Shown here: one piece after another, positions 10,425 through 21,367 of the stretch | How positions within the stretch are numbered: the stretch's first letter is position 1 | How the letters are laid out: the number at the start of each line of letters is the position of its first letter | Source: Hofstenia miamia | Taxonomy: Eukaryota > Xenacoelomorpha > Acoela | NCBI GenBank assembly: GCA_004352715.1 | Contig: SCFE01000019.1 | Coordinates: forward strand, 797,194 to 861,193 | Length of the DNA stretch: 64,000 nucleotides | Direction: 5' to 3' | Translations under genes and position numbers: made by a program | Notes under the pieces: model-generated | Seen by the model: only the letters and a program-made list of their open reading frames with translations | Told to the model about the DNA's origin: nothing | The model's database searches: none

Positions 10425-11147
10425 TATGCCTGAATCGTCCTGGAGAGTAACCTCCTCGTGGTGGTTCCTGGAGAGGCGGAGACGCTGAGCCAATACTTGA
10501 TGGGCGCGTCGCTTTGCGGAGTCCCGAACCTAGAGTGGACGTTAAACAATAGGGTATAAGAAGGTGCAACCATGTGTGCTTTGCACATATGGGGGTGTTG
10601 ACGATGATGTGAGACTGTCTGTTCTGTGGAGCAGACGGCGACGTCTATGCCCAGAGCCGTACAGTGCGTCTACGAGGGCAGTTATACAGAGGATTTTCTT
10701 CTGTCTCTGGCCTCTAGATAGACCTAGGCCAGCATTTGCTGAGCCTTACCTATCAGGGAGCTTTGCTTTGTCATGGGTTTTAGTTATGATCCGACATTCG
10801 GAGATTTTAGGGCTCACTTGGTGCTTTGCACTACAATTGTCAAATATCTCCTAAATAATCAGGATCTCCATAACAGGCAGACGCAGGTGCTCACGAGTTA
10901 CCTCAGTTAGTAGCCTTGGTTGGCGAAAGCTGTAGAGAGGCGCAACCCTCTCACGAAGCTCGGCCTTCGGCTTCACTCTCTGCTGATCAGACTCAACACA
11001 GATCAGCACTCTGCGTGCCAGGGGTCGCCAGAGGGCAAGCATGATTAAGCTGGCCTGCACACTTCTAGGGGAAGTGCCAGAGCAGATCTGTTGCCACCCA
11101 CTCTTCAGTCCGTTGACTGGTAGAGTAACCCCGAATAAAAAAAAAAA
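10425..11147 (+). mobile_element. GC-rich, A-tailed retro-insertion (SINE or LINE end)
   Basis: This block is far richer in GC than its surroundings and ends abruptly in CCCCGAATAAAAAAAAAAA (about 11132-11149), as a poly(A)-primed retro-insertion would. Small inverted repeats occur inside (for example CTGATCA...TGTTGAG... TCAG near 10980-11010). No RT, endonuclease or tRNA-like promoter boxes are recognised, and the open frames in it look accidental. It could be the 5' or 3' part of an RLE-type LINE or an SINE-like element. Confidence 0.5.
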
Positions 11148-11149
11148 TT

Positions 11150-11515
11150 AGTTAATACAATAAGTGTTGTGAATAGAGCACCGGAGATATAATGGAATCG
11201 GTCACTTAGTACAGAGAACAATTTATGTAACTAAGAAAAGTCATAGTAATAGCTAATTATTATCAATCTTGATAAGTGGTGATTCTACACCAAACATTCA
11301 AAGTCATTTGCGTAAAATAGAGCTGCAATAAAATTGATTCAAATAAAGTCTAAATGACTCATATAATCCCTTACAAAAAGTAAAAAAGAAAATTTAAGCA
11401 GACCATAAATCTCACTGATAGTAAAGGGAAAGCCTATTTTTAGTGTTAAGCAAAACAAAATAACCTTGTGATCGGACCTGGTAGTATGAGAGAGCGGTCG
11501 TGTTTAATTAAGCTC
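11150..11515. other. Non-coding stretch
   Basis: AT-rich sequence between the A-tailed insertion and the next LINE. The last part (about 11450-11517) is probably the 5' UTR of that LINE. Confidence 0.45.
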
Positions 11516-11517
11516 TC

Positions 11518-12370
11518 GTGATGTTTACGCAAAATGCTGGTAACGTTAAAAGACAATGTGTTCAATGTGTTAAACCTATAATCGATGATGAAAAGATTTA
11601 TACATGTGAATTCTGCTACTGGAATTTCCATCTAACGAAGAAATGCAGTGGATTCGATCAAGGAAGCTGTGAAGCTATTGAAAAGTACAAGGGAAATTTT
11701 ATTACATTTTGCAGTGCATGTGTAACCAACGACAAGAAGGCTGTCTTTCAAAATGCTGCTCGAGAAAGCTTATGAGTTGATAGTAGCAATTTCGCCCTAT
11801 CTACGTACGATGGGTTGAAGAAGGAAATCTCTGAACATGCGGCTGAAATTGGCTGGTACTACGCTGATCTCAAAGAAAAATGCAAAGAGATGGTCACTAG
11901 CATCGAATCTAATGGTAATGTTCGCCAAAACCATACACCTTCTGCGTCTGCACTGGTAAGTTGCTCTGACACTGATTCTTCCCATCGACGAAGAATACGT
12001 ATCTCCGGTATATCGGAAAACGAATTGGGAATGAAAATGTTCGAACGACAAGAACATGATAAACATAAGGTATGGGATATTTTCTCGTTTTTGGGAATGA
12101 AAGACGTGTCTATCAACAATTTATATACGATGGGCAAATTTGTAAAGGATAGAAAGAGATCGATAATGGTCGACGTTGGTAACGAATGGACGCAGAGAGA
12201 GATCCTGGCTTTAGCACACAAACTCAAAAGTCATCCCAATGGTCGTGTATACATAATGCCGGATTTGAGTTCCGCTGACTGGCAAATCGAAAAAAGATCT
12301 TGAAGAAACGATATGAACTTATCAATGATGGGGTAGAATGTAAGTGTTTACAAATAAAGAGTTTAAAGCT
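11518..12370 (+). pseudogene. LINE ORF1 protein: PHD finger plus RNA-binding-like region
   Basis: Residues 14-68 form a full C4HC3 PHD-type zinc finger: C14, C17, C30, C33, H38, C43, C65, C68. One in-frame TGA (11773-11775) interrupts the frame, which then continues unchanged at 11776. The second half includes a coiled-coil-like stretch and a block with RIRISGISEN, NNLYTMGKF and RVYIMPDLSSADW, the basic C-terminal region typical of L2/CR1 ORF1 proteins. At about 12290 copy 1 has AAAAAAGATC where copy 2 has AAAAAAGGATC, so the frame shifts and ends early at 12303. ORF1 proteins coat the element RNA. Confidence 0.75.
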
Positions 12371-12386
12371 GTTCCTGGATAACAAA

Positions 12387-12475
12387 AGATAAGATAAGAT
12401 AAGATAAGAGATTCTATATTCAGATAAATGTTTACAATTCAATAACTGATAATTTATCTGAATAGCGTCATAAAT
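12387..12475 (-). mobile_element. Short 3'-end fragment of another LINE nested in copy 1
   Basis: Copy 2 reads straight through GGATAACAAACAAATTAG (about 24498-24515), whereas copy 1 carries about 90 extra bases there. Reversed, the insert matches the 3' end of the LINE at 31339-34347: GACGCTATTCAGATAAAT, a loop, ATTTATCTGAATA, then a (TATCT)n tail. It is a heavily 5'-truncated copy of that family in antisense orientation. No clear target duplication is visible. Confidence 0.75.
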
Positions 12476-12513
12476 TACAAATTAGTTTAGATGTTCAATC
12501 GTTAAAATTCAAG

Positions 12514-13045
12514 ATGGATGAACTCGAATGCGTCATAACACAATGTGAAGCGGATGTTATCCTTTTAGTGGAAACACATTTGTCTTATAAGATACCTGAT
12601 TCAGCAATAACTCTCAATGATTTCAATCTTATCTGTAAAGATCGGACTTGTAAGCCAACTGATAAACTCGGTGGTGGTGTCTTAATTCAGGTGAAAAATG
12701 GCATTCCTTATGAATAACTTCACCTCTTTGAAGAAATGGGAATTGAGGCTGCCTGGATTAAGCTCACACCAACAAGATCACCTAGAAGGGTAAGCGGATA
12801 TGTTATTGGTGTGTTATATCACCCCTTTTGGGATTCAGACAGTGCTAAGAAAGTAACTAGATACCTACAGTCCTGTTTGGATTTTATCTTGTCGTCATTC
12901 CCAGCTTTTGGTTTGGTGATTGGCGGAGACTTCAATGATTTAAACACTAGTTTTCTTGGTCGCAAATTCCAATTAAAGCAGCTTGTCAAATTTAAAACCC
13001 TAGACAAACTATTGCAATGCCTAATCTTGGAGGCTGCCACCACTT
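12514..13045 (+). pseudogene. LINE AP endonuclease domain (broken)
   Basis: The frame opens MDELECVITQCEADVILLVE and contains ETHLS (catalytic Glu block) and, after a TAA at 12715-12717, GGDFNDLN (the G-D-F-N catalytic block). Copy 2 has GAA where copy 1 has the TAA, so this is a single nonsense change. The enzyme nicks target DNA to prime reverse transcription. Frame continuity is lost again near 13020-13090. Confidence 0.75.
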
Positions 13046-13084
13046 GTCAATTTTCCTGCAGGCCTCTATCCATGTACCCCCTCA

Positions 13085-13413
13085 GCCATTAAATATAATT
13101 ACGCGATCTAGACGTCAGCACAATTTCGACAGTTTTGGCAGTACCTTACTTCATACAACTGGCTTGCTACGCTTGATCCAACGCAAAGCTTCTCTAGTAA
13201 TTGGAAAATCTTTGCAAAAATTATGGCTGATGCTATTGACCTCTGCTTCCCGTTCCATACTATTAAGGTATGCAACGATAAACCGTGGATTAACAGTCAC
13301 ATAATGAACTTAATCAAATTAAGACAGAAGGCTCGCAGACAACATAAATGGAAGCGGTTGAAGTAATTGCGTAACTTGGTCATCCGTGAAATAAAGAAGG
13401 CCAAAACACGGTT
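13085..13413 (+). pseudogene. LINE linker between endonuclease and reverse transcriptase
   Basis: The frame shows SYNWLATLDPTQSFSSNWKI, then DKPWINSHIMNLIKLRQKAR, and after a TAA REIKKAKTR. This is the D-K-P-W-(I/M) block and the basic helix that precede the RT domain in L2/CR1/Jockey LINEs. The RT itself would lie in the gap from 13414. Confidence 0.65.
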
Positions 13414-14413
13414 NNNNNNNNNNNNNNNNNNNNNNNNNNNNNNNNNNNNNNNNNNNNNNNNNNNNNNNNNNNNNNNNNNNNNNNNNNNNNNNNNNNNNNN
13501 NNNNNNNNNNNNNNNNNNNNNNNNNNNNNNNNNNNNNNNNNNNNNNNNNNNNNNNNNNNNNNNNNNNNNNNNNNNNNNNNNNNNNNNNNNNNNNNNNNNN
13601 NNNNNNNNNNNNNNNNNNNNNNNNNNNNNNNNNNNNNNNNNNNNNNNNNNNNNNNNNNNNNNNNNNNNNNNNNNNNNNNNNNNNNNNNNNNNNNNNNNNN
13701 NNNNNNNNNNNNNNNNNNNNNNNNNNNNNNNNNNNNNNNNNNNNNNNNNNNNNNNNNNNNNNNNNNNNNNNNNNNNNNNNNNNNNNNNNNNNNNNNNNNN
13801 NNNNNNNNNNNNNNNNNNNNNNNNNNNNNNNNNNNNNNNNNNNNNNNNNNNNNNNNNNNNNNNNNNNNNNNNNNNNNNNNNNNNNNNNNNNNNNNNNNNN
13901 NNNNNNNNNNNNNNNNNNNNNNNNNNNNNNNNNNNNNNNNNNNNNNNNNNNNNNNNNNNNNNNNNNNNNNNNNNNNNNNNNNNNNNNNNNNNNNNNNNNN
14001 NNNNNNNNNNNNNNNNNNNNNNNNNNNNNNNNNNNNNNNNNNNNNNNNNNNNNNNNNNNNNNNNNNNNNNNNNNNNNNNNNNNNNNNNNNNNNNNNNNNN
14101 NNNNNNNNNNNNNNNNNNNNNNNNNNNNNNNNNNNNNNNNNNNNNNNNNNNNNNNNNNNNNNNNNNNNNNNNNNNNNNNNNNNNNNNNNNNNNNNNNNNN
14201 NNNNNNNNNNNNNNNNNNNNNNNNNNNNNNNNNNNNNNNNNNNNNNNNNNNNNNNNNNNNNNNNNNNNNNNNNNNNNNNNNNNNNNNNNNNNNNNNNNNN
14301 NNNNNNNNNNNNNNNNNNNNNNNNNNNNNNNNNNNNNNNNNNNNNNNNNNNNNNNNNNNNNNNNNNNNNNNNNNNNNNNNNNNNNNNNNNNNNNNNNNNN
14401 NNNNNNNNNNNNN
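13414..14413. other. Assembly gap (1000 N)
   Basis: Exactly 1000 Ns, probably a fixed-size placeholder. It hides the 3' end of LINE copy 1 and one edge of the virus-like island. Frames running through it are meaningless. Confidence 0.95.
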
Positions 14414-15010
14414 AGATCAAATGGACATGGAGAATGGGTAAACTTTGTACGTGAGGTAGTCAATTATTCAAATGATTGAATTCTAAATAAAAAATTATTT
14501 TAAAGACAAAAAACATTACGCGGAGAAATTTAACAAAATTGTATGGACATGGAGAATGGAGGAAACATTGTATGCAGGCAAACAATTATAAGAAGAAATG
14601 TCTAAACACAGAATTAACTTGTAACATTTATGATAAAAAACTTACACAGAGAAATTTAACAAGTTCATATGGATATGGAGAATGTAGGAAATATTGTACA
14701 TCGAACAATCAATTATATGAGGAATTGTCTAAACACAGAATTAATTTATAACACTACTGATAAAAACTTATGCGGAGAAATTTAACAAATTCATATGGAC
14801 ACAGAGAATGGAGGAAATATTGTATGTTGAACATTCAATTATATGATGAAATGTCTAAACACAGAATTAATTTGTAACATTGTTGATAGAAAACTTATGC
14901 AAAGAAATTAAAAAAAATCGCATTGAACATGATGGAGGGAGCATGAGGGAGCAATTATGTAAGAACATCAGAGGTAGAACATTGGAAATATCTAAACATA
15001 AAATATAATA
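14414..15010 (+). repeat. 126-bp (42-codon) tandem repeat
   Basis: The GGAGAAATTTAAC block starts at about 14521, 14647 and 14773, and degenerately at 14901, giving periods of 126, 126 and 128 bp. A partial earlier unit sits against the gap. Each unit also contains (T/A)GGA(C/T)A(T/C)GGAGAATG and GTCTAAACACAGAATTAA. Because 126 is divisible by three, one frame (14539-14751) encodes 42-residue repeats with a YGHGE/YGYGE motif. It ends about 220 bp from the 3' end of the polymerase on the opposite strand. Function unknown. Confidence 0.75.
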
Positions 15011-15233
15011 TTTAATTTTTTAAAAACAAACTACCATATACAAGGACTTGAAGCGGATACAATGTGGGAGGGAGAATGAACTATGAATTACTACGTGTTG
15101 GAATCTAAAACACAAATTAATAACACATACAATATAAATTTTCATATACCTAGACGAATATGTTTAATCCCAACATCAATTAGTTCAGAGGTAGTAGCAA
15201 TGATGGACTGCAAATTATTAATCTGTTTGATAT
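15011..15233. other. Spacer between tandem repeat and polymerase end
   Basis: AT-rich. The last recognisable piece of a repeat unit is near 15000. Nothing else seen. Confidence 0.4.
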
Positions 15234-18200
15234 CTAAAACAAGAGTTTAACAAAATAAACATGTAAATTGTTATTACCTTTATGTCCATATGGCAGTGTT
15301 TCTTTACTGTTAACAAGATAGTGTTTATTATCATAGCATGATAATGCTATACAATTTGACATCTCTACACTAATTGAATGCATGTGTGAATGTATTCCAG
15401 TCATCAGTCTTTGAATGATGCCTTCTTGTAATACAATAGACTTGAAAAGGTTAAAATTCATCGTCTGCTTCACAGAGTGAGTCACACCTTTCACACTAGC
15501 CATTTCCAACACCTTGTGACTATCATTCGTATATTTGATAGAGTACAATTTCAGTTTTAGTGTCACAAGTTGTGATAAAACCCCTCCACTCAACTCATCC
15601 TTTATCTTGAAATATACTTTTTTATTTATATCACTATATAATGGGGAATTCTTTGGATAGTTGGAGAAGTCAAAATAATGTGAGATGGAGGCTAATTTGG
15701 TGAACACATTCTCTGATTTAATCCTATACATGAGAGAGTCTGTGTTGGAATACAATAATGTAATTTGATTCTTAAATGCGGGTTTTATGATCTCATAGTG
15801 AAATTTAAACATTATTAACTTGGACAAGTCAAGTATTGTCATTCCAATATAATTCACTTTGTCCCATAAAATATCTTTTTGGCTCATCATAACTTGTACC
15901 AAATCCTTGCTAATGATGTTGTATGATTTAAACTCCAGTTTTTTATTTCTTTCTCCACTGATTCCAAATCATGTGCAAACTTTATATTTATTCTCTTTTT
16001 CAAATTCTCCATAAATTTACCAAATACTGCATTCAACATTAACTTGTAAAAAGCCTTTCTAAAATCGTTTCACGCAGCTTTTCTTTTCTCCATGTTGAGG
16101 TTGATGTACAGTTTCAAAAATGGTGCCTGTTTAAACTCAAGGGCTCTGTGAAATTTTGTAATTATTAATCTGTGTTCAACATAAAACTTTAATACCTTGT
16201 AGTGAACAATGTAATTTTCTTTCTTATAAAATGTTTGCACTAGTTTGGGTATTGGTGCCAACTTTATTTTTAACCAATTTTTTTTTCAAGTTGGTATGGT
16301 GATAAATGCCTATTTTCTATTATCATCTTATGAGGAGCTAGAGGAAAGTCAAAATGATCATCATGTAAATGCTGCGGGTATTCCAGATCAACTTCCACCA
16401 AATATCTCATCTTTGAATCTTGTGGCATGGATAATATATTTTCGAGGTTTGCTGAAGACCATGATAGACCGCCTATAGGAAGGTTCAAGGACATGGTACC
16501 ACTATAGAGTGCATTTGCGTCGCCATAGAACCTGTAGGTGGTCTCCTTCTCAGGATCATAGCCCTCTACCATCAGATTGTTGGCTTTAAAATAACGATCA
16601 GAAAACGTGCTGCACATGCCTCCGCGAATCCCATCAATTATAAAAATTAATTCTTCTTCATCATGTATAGGATCAAGAGAGATATCTGTATACTTTAACA
16701 TTGTGTGCCAGCTAAAGTTTGATAGCTTAAAAATGGGTGGGGTCTAGATTATACGTTTCCATGCTCTGCATTCTAAACTCACGTATCACATCAAGGAGTA
16801 ATAATGTGTCTGAAATTAAATAGGTATCATGGTAATTTTTAAAATTTGTACACTCACATAGCACCCATGTGTTTTGATGCTCAAAATCAAGCTCCTCCTG
16901 AGTTATTGGAATTTTTCTGGTTAACCCATCTCTCCAATCTTCTAAATCCAGGAGGCCCAACTTGTTAAAGCTATCAAACCAGGTGTATGGAAAAAATCCT
17001 TTTCCTAGGGAGTATGCTTGAGCCTTTTGTTCACCTAATCCTTCATTTAAAAATTTGTATTTCTCCACTCCAATGTTTTTCGCGAGGGTTGATAGACTTG
17101 TGGCTATGAATAAGTAACTATCTAAAAACCGGAGTTCCTTGTATATTGGCTTGTAAATTCCGCGTTTATCATTATATCCATCTACTGGCACCATCAAACT
17201 TAGTGATAGAAAACTTCAGAGCTTCATGGGACACAGGAAACTTTCTCTCCATCTTTCATCTGTAAAGTTTTTAATAAAATATGCATATTGTATTTACTCC
17301 CATTATGCATAAAAACTGGTGTAAATTGTGGACTTTGATTTAAAATATTGCAATTATTGTGTGTGACACCTCTTATTTCTCCAGAAAAATGGCAATGATA
17401 AATTACTTTAACATCCTCATGTGTAAATGGGTTTTTACAAAATATACATTTTGCTGCTGATGACAACATAACTTTCCTCTGCTCCTCTGATATTATTAGC
17501 TCGCGATGACGTTGCTTCATCTCATATGACTGTTTTGCTAATTTCCATAAATGATTCCACCCATGCTCCATACATTGCTTGCCAGTATAAATCTTGCATG
17601 TTAATAATTTGTCCACGCTACTCGTCACCACACAGACACCTGATGGAATTTGCTCAACATCTCACGTTGTATAGCTTGTAGATGGATTCAGTTGAACACT
17701 ATATACCTTTCTGGAAATTGATTTGATATCCAGAGTACCAAATAGGGGAATGTAATTCAGTGCTTGATATGCTTTAAATTTGATTTTTCTGCAGGATCTG
17801 GAAATGTTATTCTTGGTTCTGGTACTCCATTGCACTTAATCTCGTGTTTTGATAAATTTTCTCTTGTTGTAAACCCTGATAAACATTTTGGGCAAAAGAA
17901 ATCACAGTTTCTATTCTTAAAAAATTTTAGACATGCATTTAAATTTGTAATGGTAAGGTAGTGATTCTTTTCTCCTTCTTCAATTAACAACAAATTAACT
18001 GTCTTCTGATGTTGGCATGGGGACATATATGCTGGTACAAGACATTGTTCATTTAGCGAATATGCATTAACATTTAACGAATTCCATGTTTCAAAAATAC
18101 ATACATCATTAATTGACATTGGGAACGTTAAATCTTTGTAATACAATTCTGAAAGAAATTTCTTCATTCGTATTATTTGATCATGATGTTGGACTTTGGG

Positions 18201-18952
18201 GTGTAGACAGGCTAAAATGGAATAGAGGTTTGACTGTCTGGTTTTTGGATTGACAAGAAAATGGTTTTTTCTAACATAGTCAGGAAGTGCAATATAGGAT
18301 CCTCCATGACTTGGTCGATATTTGGACACACGTAGACCAACTCTGTTGATATTTTTTAATATAAACACACTCCCGCTTGTTGTGTACATACTAATATAAC
18401 CTGCAATCTGGTCAACTAGGTTATAGAAATTTGCTTCACTTAGACCCACTCTGAAAACTGATATAGGATGGGATGTTGGATGGAGTACCACTGATTTTTC
18501 TTCATTATTTTCTAATGGCTTTACCATTTCAATCTCACACATTAAATATATTTTGCAGAATAATGCGTGTAAACCTCATTTGAAATTACTTGTCGTATTG
18601 ATTCGTGATGGTTTGAGAATGCACCATAAATATCAATTGAGTTAAGACTATTTGAAAGATAACTAGCAAATGCCCCTCTGCATGCATTTTCTGATCTGTG
18701 TATGACGTATTCATTATTGTTGCTCAAAACTGGACTTTTTGAAATCTCATTGAGGTGGGTTTTATCAATATGCTTATGTAGCTCAGTCTTGCTTCCAAAA
18801 TAAGTCATGCAATATAGGCAAAAATTAACTACCATGCGTCTATGCCTTGATTGAAAATGAGACCTTACTTTTTGTGGAGAGGGGTTATTATATTGACACA
18901 AACCACAGAAATATTGAGACGGTGTCTTTGGTCTAAATAGACCAGGTATTTC
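15234..18952 (-). pseudogene. Polinton/Maverick-type (protein-primed family) DNA polymerase B, broken
   Basis: Homology runs from about 18952 down to 15234. It covers two C2H2 zinc fingers (18925-18760), an N-terminal region ending in a Cys-rich finger (18542-17757), an HNH-like Cys/His block (C-x2-C then HCH, about 17470-17390), an exonuclease region (ExoIII-like NYHDTYLISDTLLLLDV, about 16840), motif A (DANALY, about 16525), motif B (YKLMLNAVFGK, about 16030) and motif C (15750). Frames break at homopolymers: T5 at 17784-17788, A5 at 16729-16733, T9 at 16278-16286 and T6 at 15939-15944. TGA stops lie at 17662-17664 and 16070-16072. Motif C reads Y-S-N-T-D-S, its first Asp replaced, and the ExoI D-x-E appears as D-I-K. 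A splice-acceptor-like TTTCCTCCCGCTTTAG precedes 18952. It is an endogenous virus-like element remnant and not active as read. Confidence 0.8.
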
Positions 18953-20152
18953 TAAAGCGGGAGGAAAATTGAAAAAATTTAAAACACGGAAAGAATAATC
19001 TAGATTTTAACATAAAATGCAATTCGTTTTTCAAAGATGAAATAATTTTGTTTTGACATGCATTTGAATTTTTAAAAAATATAAACCACAACAAGGAAAA
19101 TGTATATAAACTCGGTATATATAATTAGTAATGTATGTAAAACATGTAATCAGTAATGAATATATAAAAAAATACACATGCATTATAAAACTCTTAAATG
19201 AGATTACAACATTTACTAAATAGTGTGATCAAAAAGTAAAACATTAAAGAATTATCAATGATCAAAAAGTAAAACATTAAAGAATTACCCAATCAACTAG
19301 TGTAATGATTAAAATAAAGACAGAGGATAAAAACCAAGGTGTTATATAAAAATTCGACAGTCTAATATAAAATAGATATTTACGCATGCATCAGTAAAAA
19401 TTAACAAACAATAATGATAACTCTCTCTTCCTGTAAACATTGATTACATTTAAAATGTGTATTGAGGAAACAATGAATGACTAATGGAGCATGCAAGACA
19501 CTTTAAAATAATTATGCAGTTATAAAAATGCATAGAGAGATGGTAATCTTATAACATGTTAACTTAATAATTCGCAAATGAGGAGACACACACTATCTAT
19601 AATGAGTGAGAAATAAATTCCTTCCATATGCTTAAAATGGAAAACAATGACACTTGTCTAATAAATTGATTTTTCAAGATTTTGTTTCTCTCTCTCCTTT
19701 TTTCAGTAATAAAAACCAATTTAAAATAAAATAGCGAGAATACAATTAACATAAAATGATCTTGTGCTGAAAAAAAAATGTATTAGATATTAACATGTCT
19801 CTTTAAAATTAAATAGAGAGAATGAATTCAACAAATAACCGCTGTAATGTTCAAAAAATAAGTAGACACTTGTACAAGAAATATTTTCAGCAATGAAATA
19901 AAACCAATTCATTTTTGAAATTTGTAAAAACAGAAAACCTCTAATTAATATATGATATGTGTTTTATTAATTTTTTTAAAAAAATCTCTGGTGAATCACA
20001 GTCAAATAATTGTGTTTAACATGTTTTCAAATTAAAAAACATTGACAAGAGTATTGGATTATTTAAATTGTAAAAACTCTATCGCGTTTTTAATATTGGA
20101 AAAGATGGCAAACACAATTTTCAAAATAAGAAACGCATACTATATTATGTAC
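18953..20152. other. Non-coding stretch beside the polymerase
   Basis: AT-rich, with no frame worth naming. A 33-bp unit (GATCAAAAAGTAAAACATTA...) is directly repeated at 19227 and 19260. It may be promoter or body sequence of the virus-like element. No terminal inverted repeat was found. Confidence 0.5.
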
Positions 20153-20541
20153 TCATGTGGTATTGTTGTTTGTGGAAACATCGTTAACACTCAGGGTATT
20201 GCTTGTACCCAATGTGCTTGGTTGTTCATCTCCACATCCAATTTGAGAGTGCTCACATTCAATCATCATTTTGTTGACCTGATTTTCAAAATTTTGCAAC
20301 CAGTCAACGAATTTTTCTTGTTCTTCTGGGATATTATCAAAGCTAAAAAAAAATTTGATTAATACAAAAACATTACACATTTTTCTACATTAAAATATAA
20401 TTTTATGAATACAATAAAAAGTTCTTAGATAATATATTTTACAAAAGAATGTCTTACATGGTTTCATTGAAGCTAATTTCTGAGTCACTTTTGCAAAGGG
20501 TTTCTTGTATGGTTTGCTCATATTGGGCGTTCCAGCCAGAG
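20153..20541 (-). CDS. Small hypothetical protein, possibly two exons
   Basis: A minus-strand frame (20342-20153) reads FDNIPEEQEKFVDWLQNFEN and ends in a Ser/Thr/Asn-rich tail. It follows a strong acceptor (TTTTTTTTTAG). About 100 bp upstream another frame starts with MSKPYKKPFAKVTQKL (ATG at 20521-20519) and meets a GTAAG donor. Splicing these two sites gives the wrong phase, so the true structure is unclear. Acidic, Trp-containing, no family recognised. It may be a gene of the virus-like island. Confidence 0.3.
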
Positions 20542-20872
20542 AGAAATTCGGATACATTAATGAAAGACTTTTTAAAGTACATTGAAAACAAACTGCTTTT
20601 AACCAAAGTTTAAATGAGAATAGAATTCGATAATAAAATTTTAAAATGCAGGAGACATCGAGTTTTGGTTGGATGGAGAATATCCAATTACCAAAAAGTA
20701 AAATCAATTAGGGAAAGTTTTGTGATAAAGTCAATTCATGGTACTTAAAAATCTCAAGTAGGCGAGTTTATGCAAAGAAGCTTTTAAATAATTTGATATG
20801 TTGACAGGTTCCCCAAGAAAAGGTTTTACAAATGTCGAGTTTTTTGCGTGATTGATAGATTCTTATTCCAGG

Positions 20873-21061
20873 TTTCTGGAGGCAGTAATAAAAGATTTTG
20901 AATTGAGTACACTTGAATGTGACAGATTAAAAGCTTCTGTCAAAAACATCGCTAATGTGTTTCTAGGCATTTTTTGCAAAACCCAAACCCTGGAAAAATT
21001 TAAGCACAGTTGTATTTCTTTACTTAGCCCTGAGTCATGTAAACAGATTCTCAGTTCTTAG
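20873..21061 (+). CDS. Possible terminal exon, hypothetical
   Basis: After TTCTTATTCCAG, a good splice acceptor, an open frame of about 62 codons reads FLEAVIKDFELSTLECDRLK and ends QILSS-stop at 21061. It is helix-like in composition. No upstream exon or homologue is recognised. Confidence 0.3.
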   Translation, partial: FLEAVIKDFELSTLECDRLKASVKNIANVFLGIFCKTQTLEKFKHSCISLLSPESCKQILSS

Positions 21062-21367
21062 CATAGTGTTAAGTAAATCTATAAGCACATAGATACAATA
21101 CGCTATGGGGAAACCAGGAATTTTATAATCTAAAACATTATTCTTTATAGAAGAAGGTGGAAATGGTAAATTGATATTAGGATAAACTAGATACATGGGT
21201 GTACACATATAACAGATATTTTATAATATTCTAACAACATTGGCAAATGAATTAATTGCGTTAGTTGATGATTGGATCAAATGAATTAAGTTATTTTTGA
21301 TTGGTTTGTATGCTAAAACTTTGTAATAAATAACTTGTGCTTTGAATACTTTTTCAATTTTAATTTG
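21062..21367. other. Intergenic stretch
   Basis: AT-rich. Presumably holds the promoter of the gene starting at 21368; no TATA box stands out from the background. Confidence 0.35.

Larger units (their letters stand above)
11518..13413 (+). mobile_element. L2/CR1-like LINE, copy 1 (ORF1, endonuclease, RT linker; cut by assembly gap)
   Basis: ORF1 (11518-12370) is followed by an AP-type endonuclease (12514-13045) and the linker before the RT domain (13085-13413), where a 1000-N gap begins. Copy 2 at 24118-25390 matches closely, allowing direct comparison. Copy 1 has a TGA in ORF1, a one-base deletion at its end, a nested insertion at 12387-12475 and a G-to-T nonsense change in the endonuclease, so it is dead. 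Confidence 0.8.

Noticed and set aside
13297-14479. Long open frames crossing 13.4-14.4 kb on both strands
   Set aside because: They are made of Ns in the 1000-N gap, not sequence.
14521-14910. CRISPR-like array
   Set aside because: The 126-bp units are repeated along their whole length with no unique spacers, and the genome is animal.
20342-20541. Clean two-exon splice joining MSKPYKK... to FDNIPEEQ...
   Set aside because: The GTAAG donor and TTTTTAG acceptor give phase 1, which reads into a stop, not the acidic frame. The gene model stays open.
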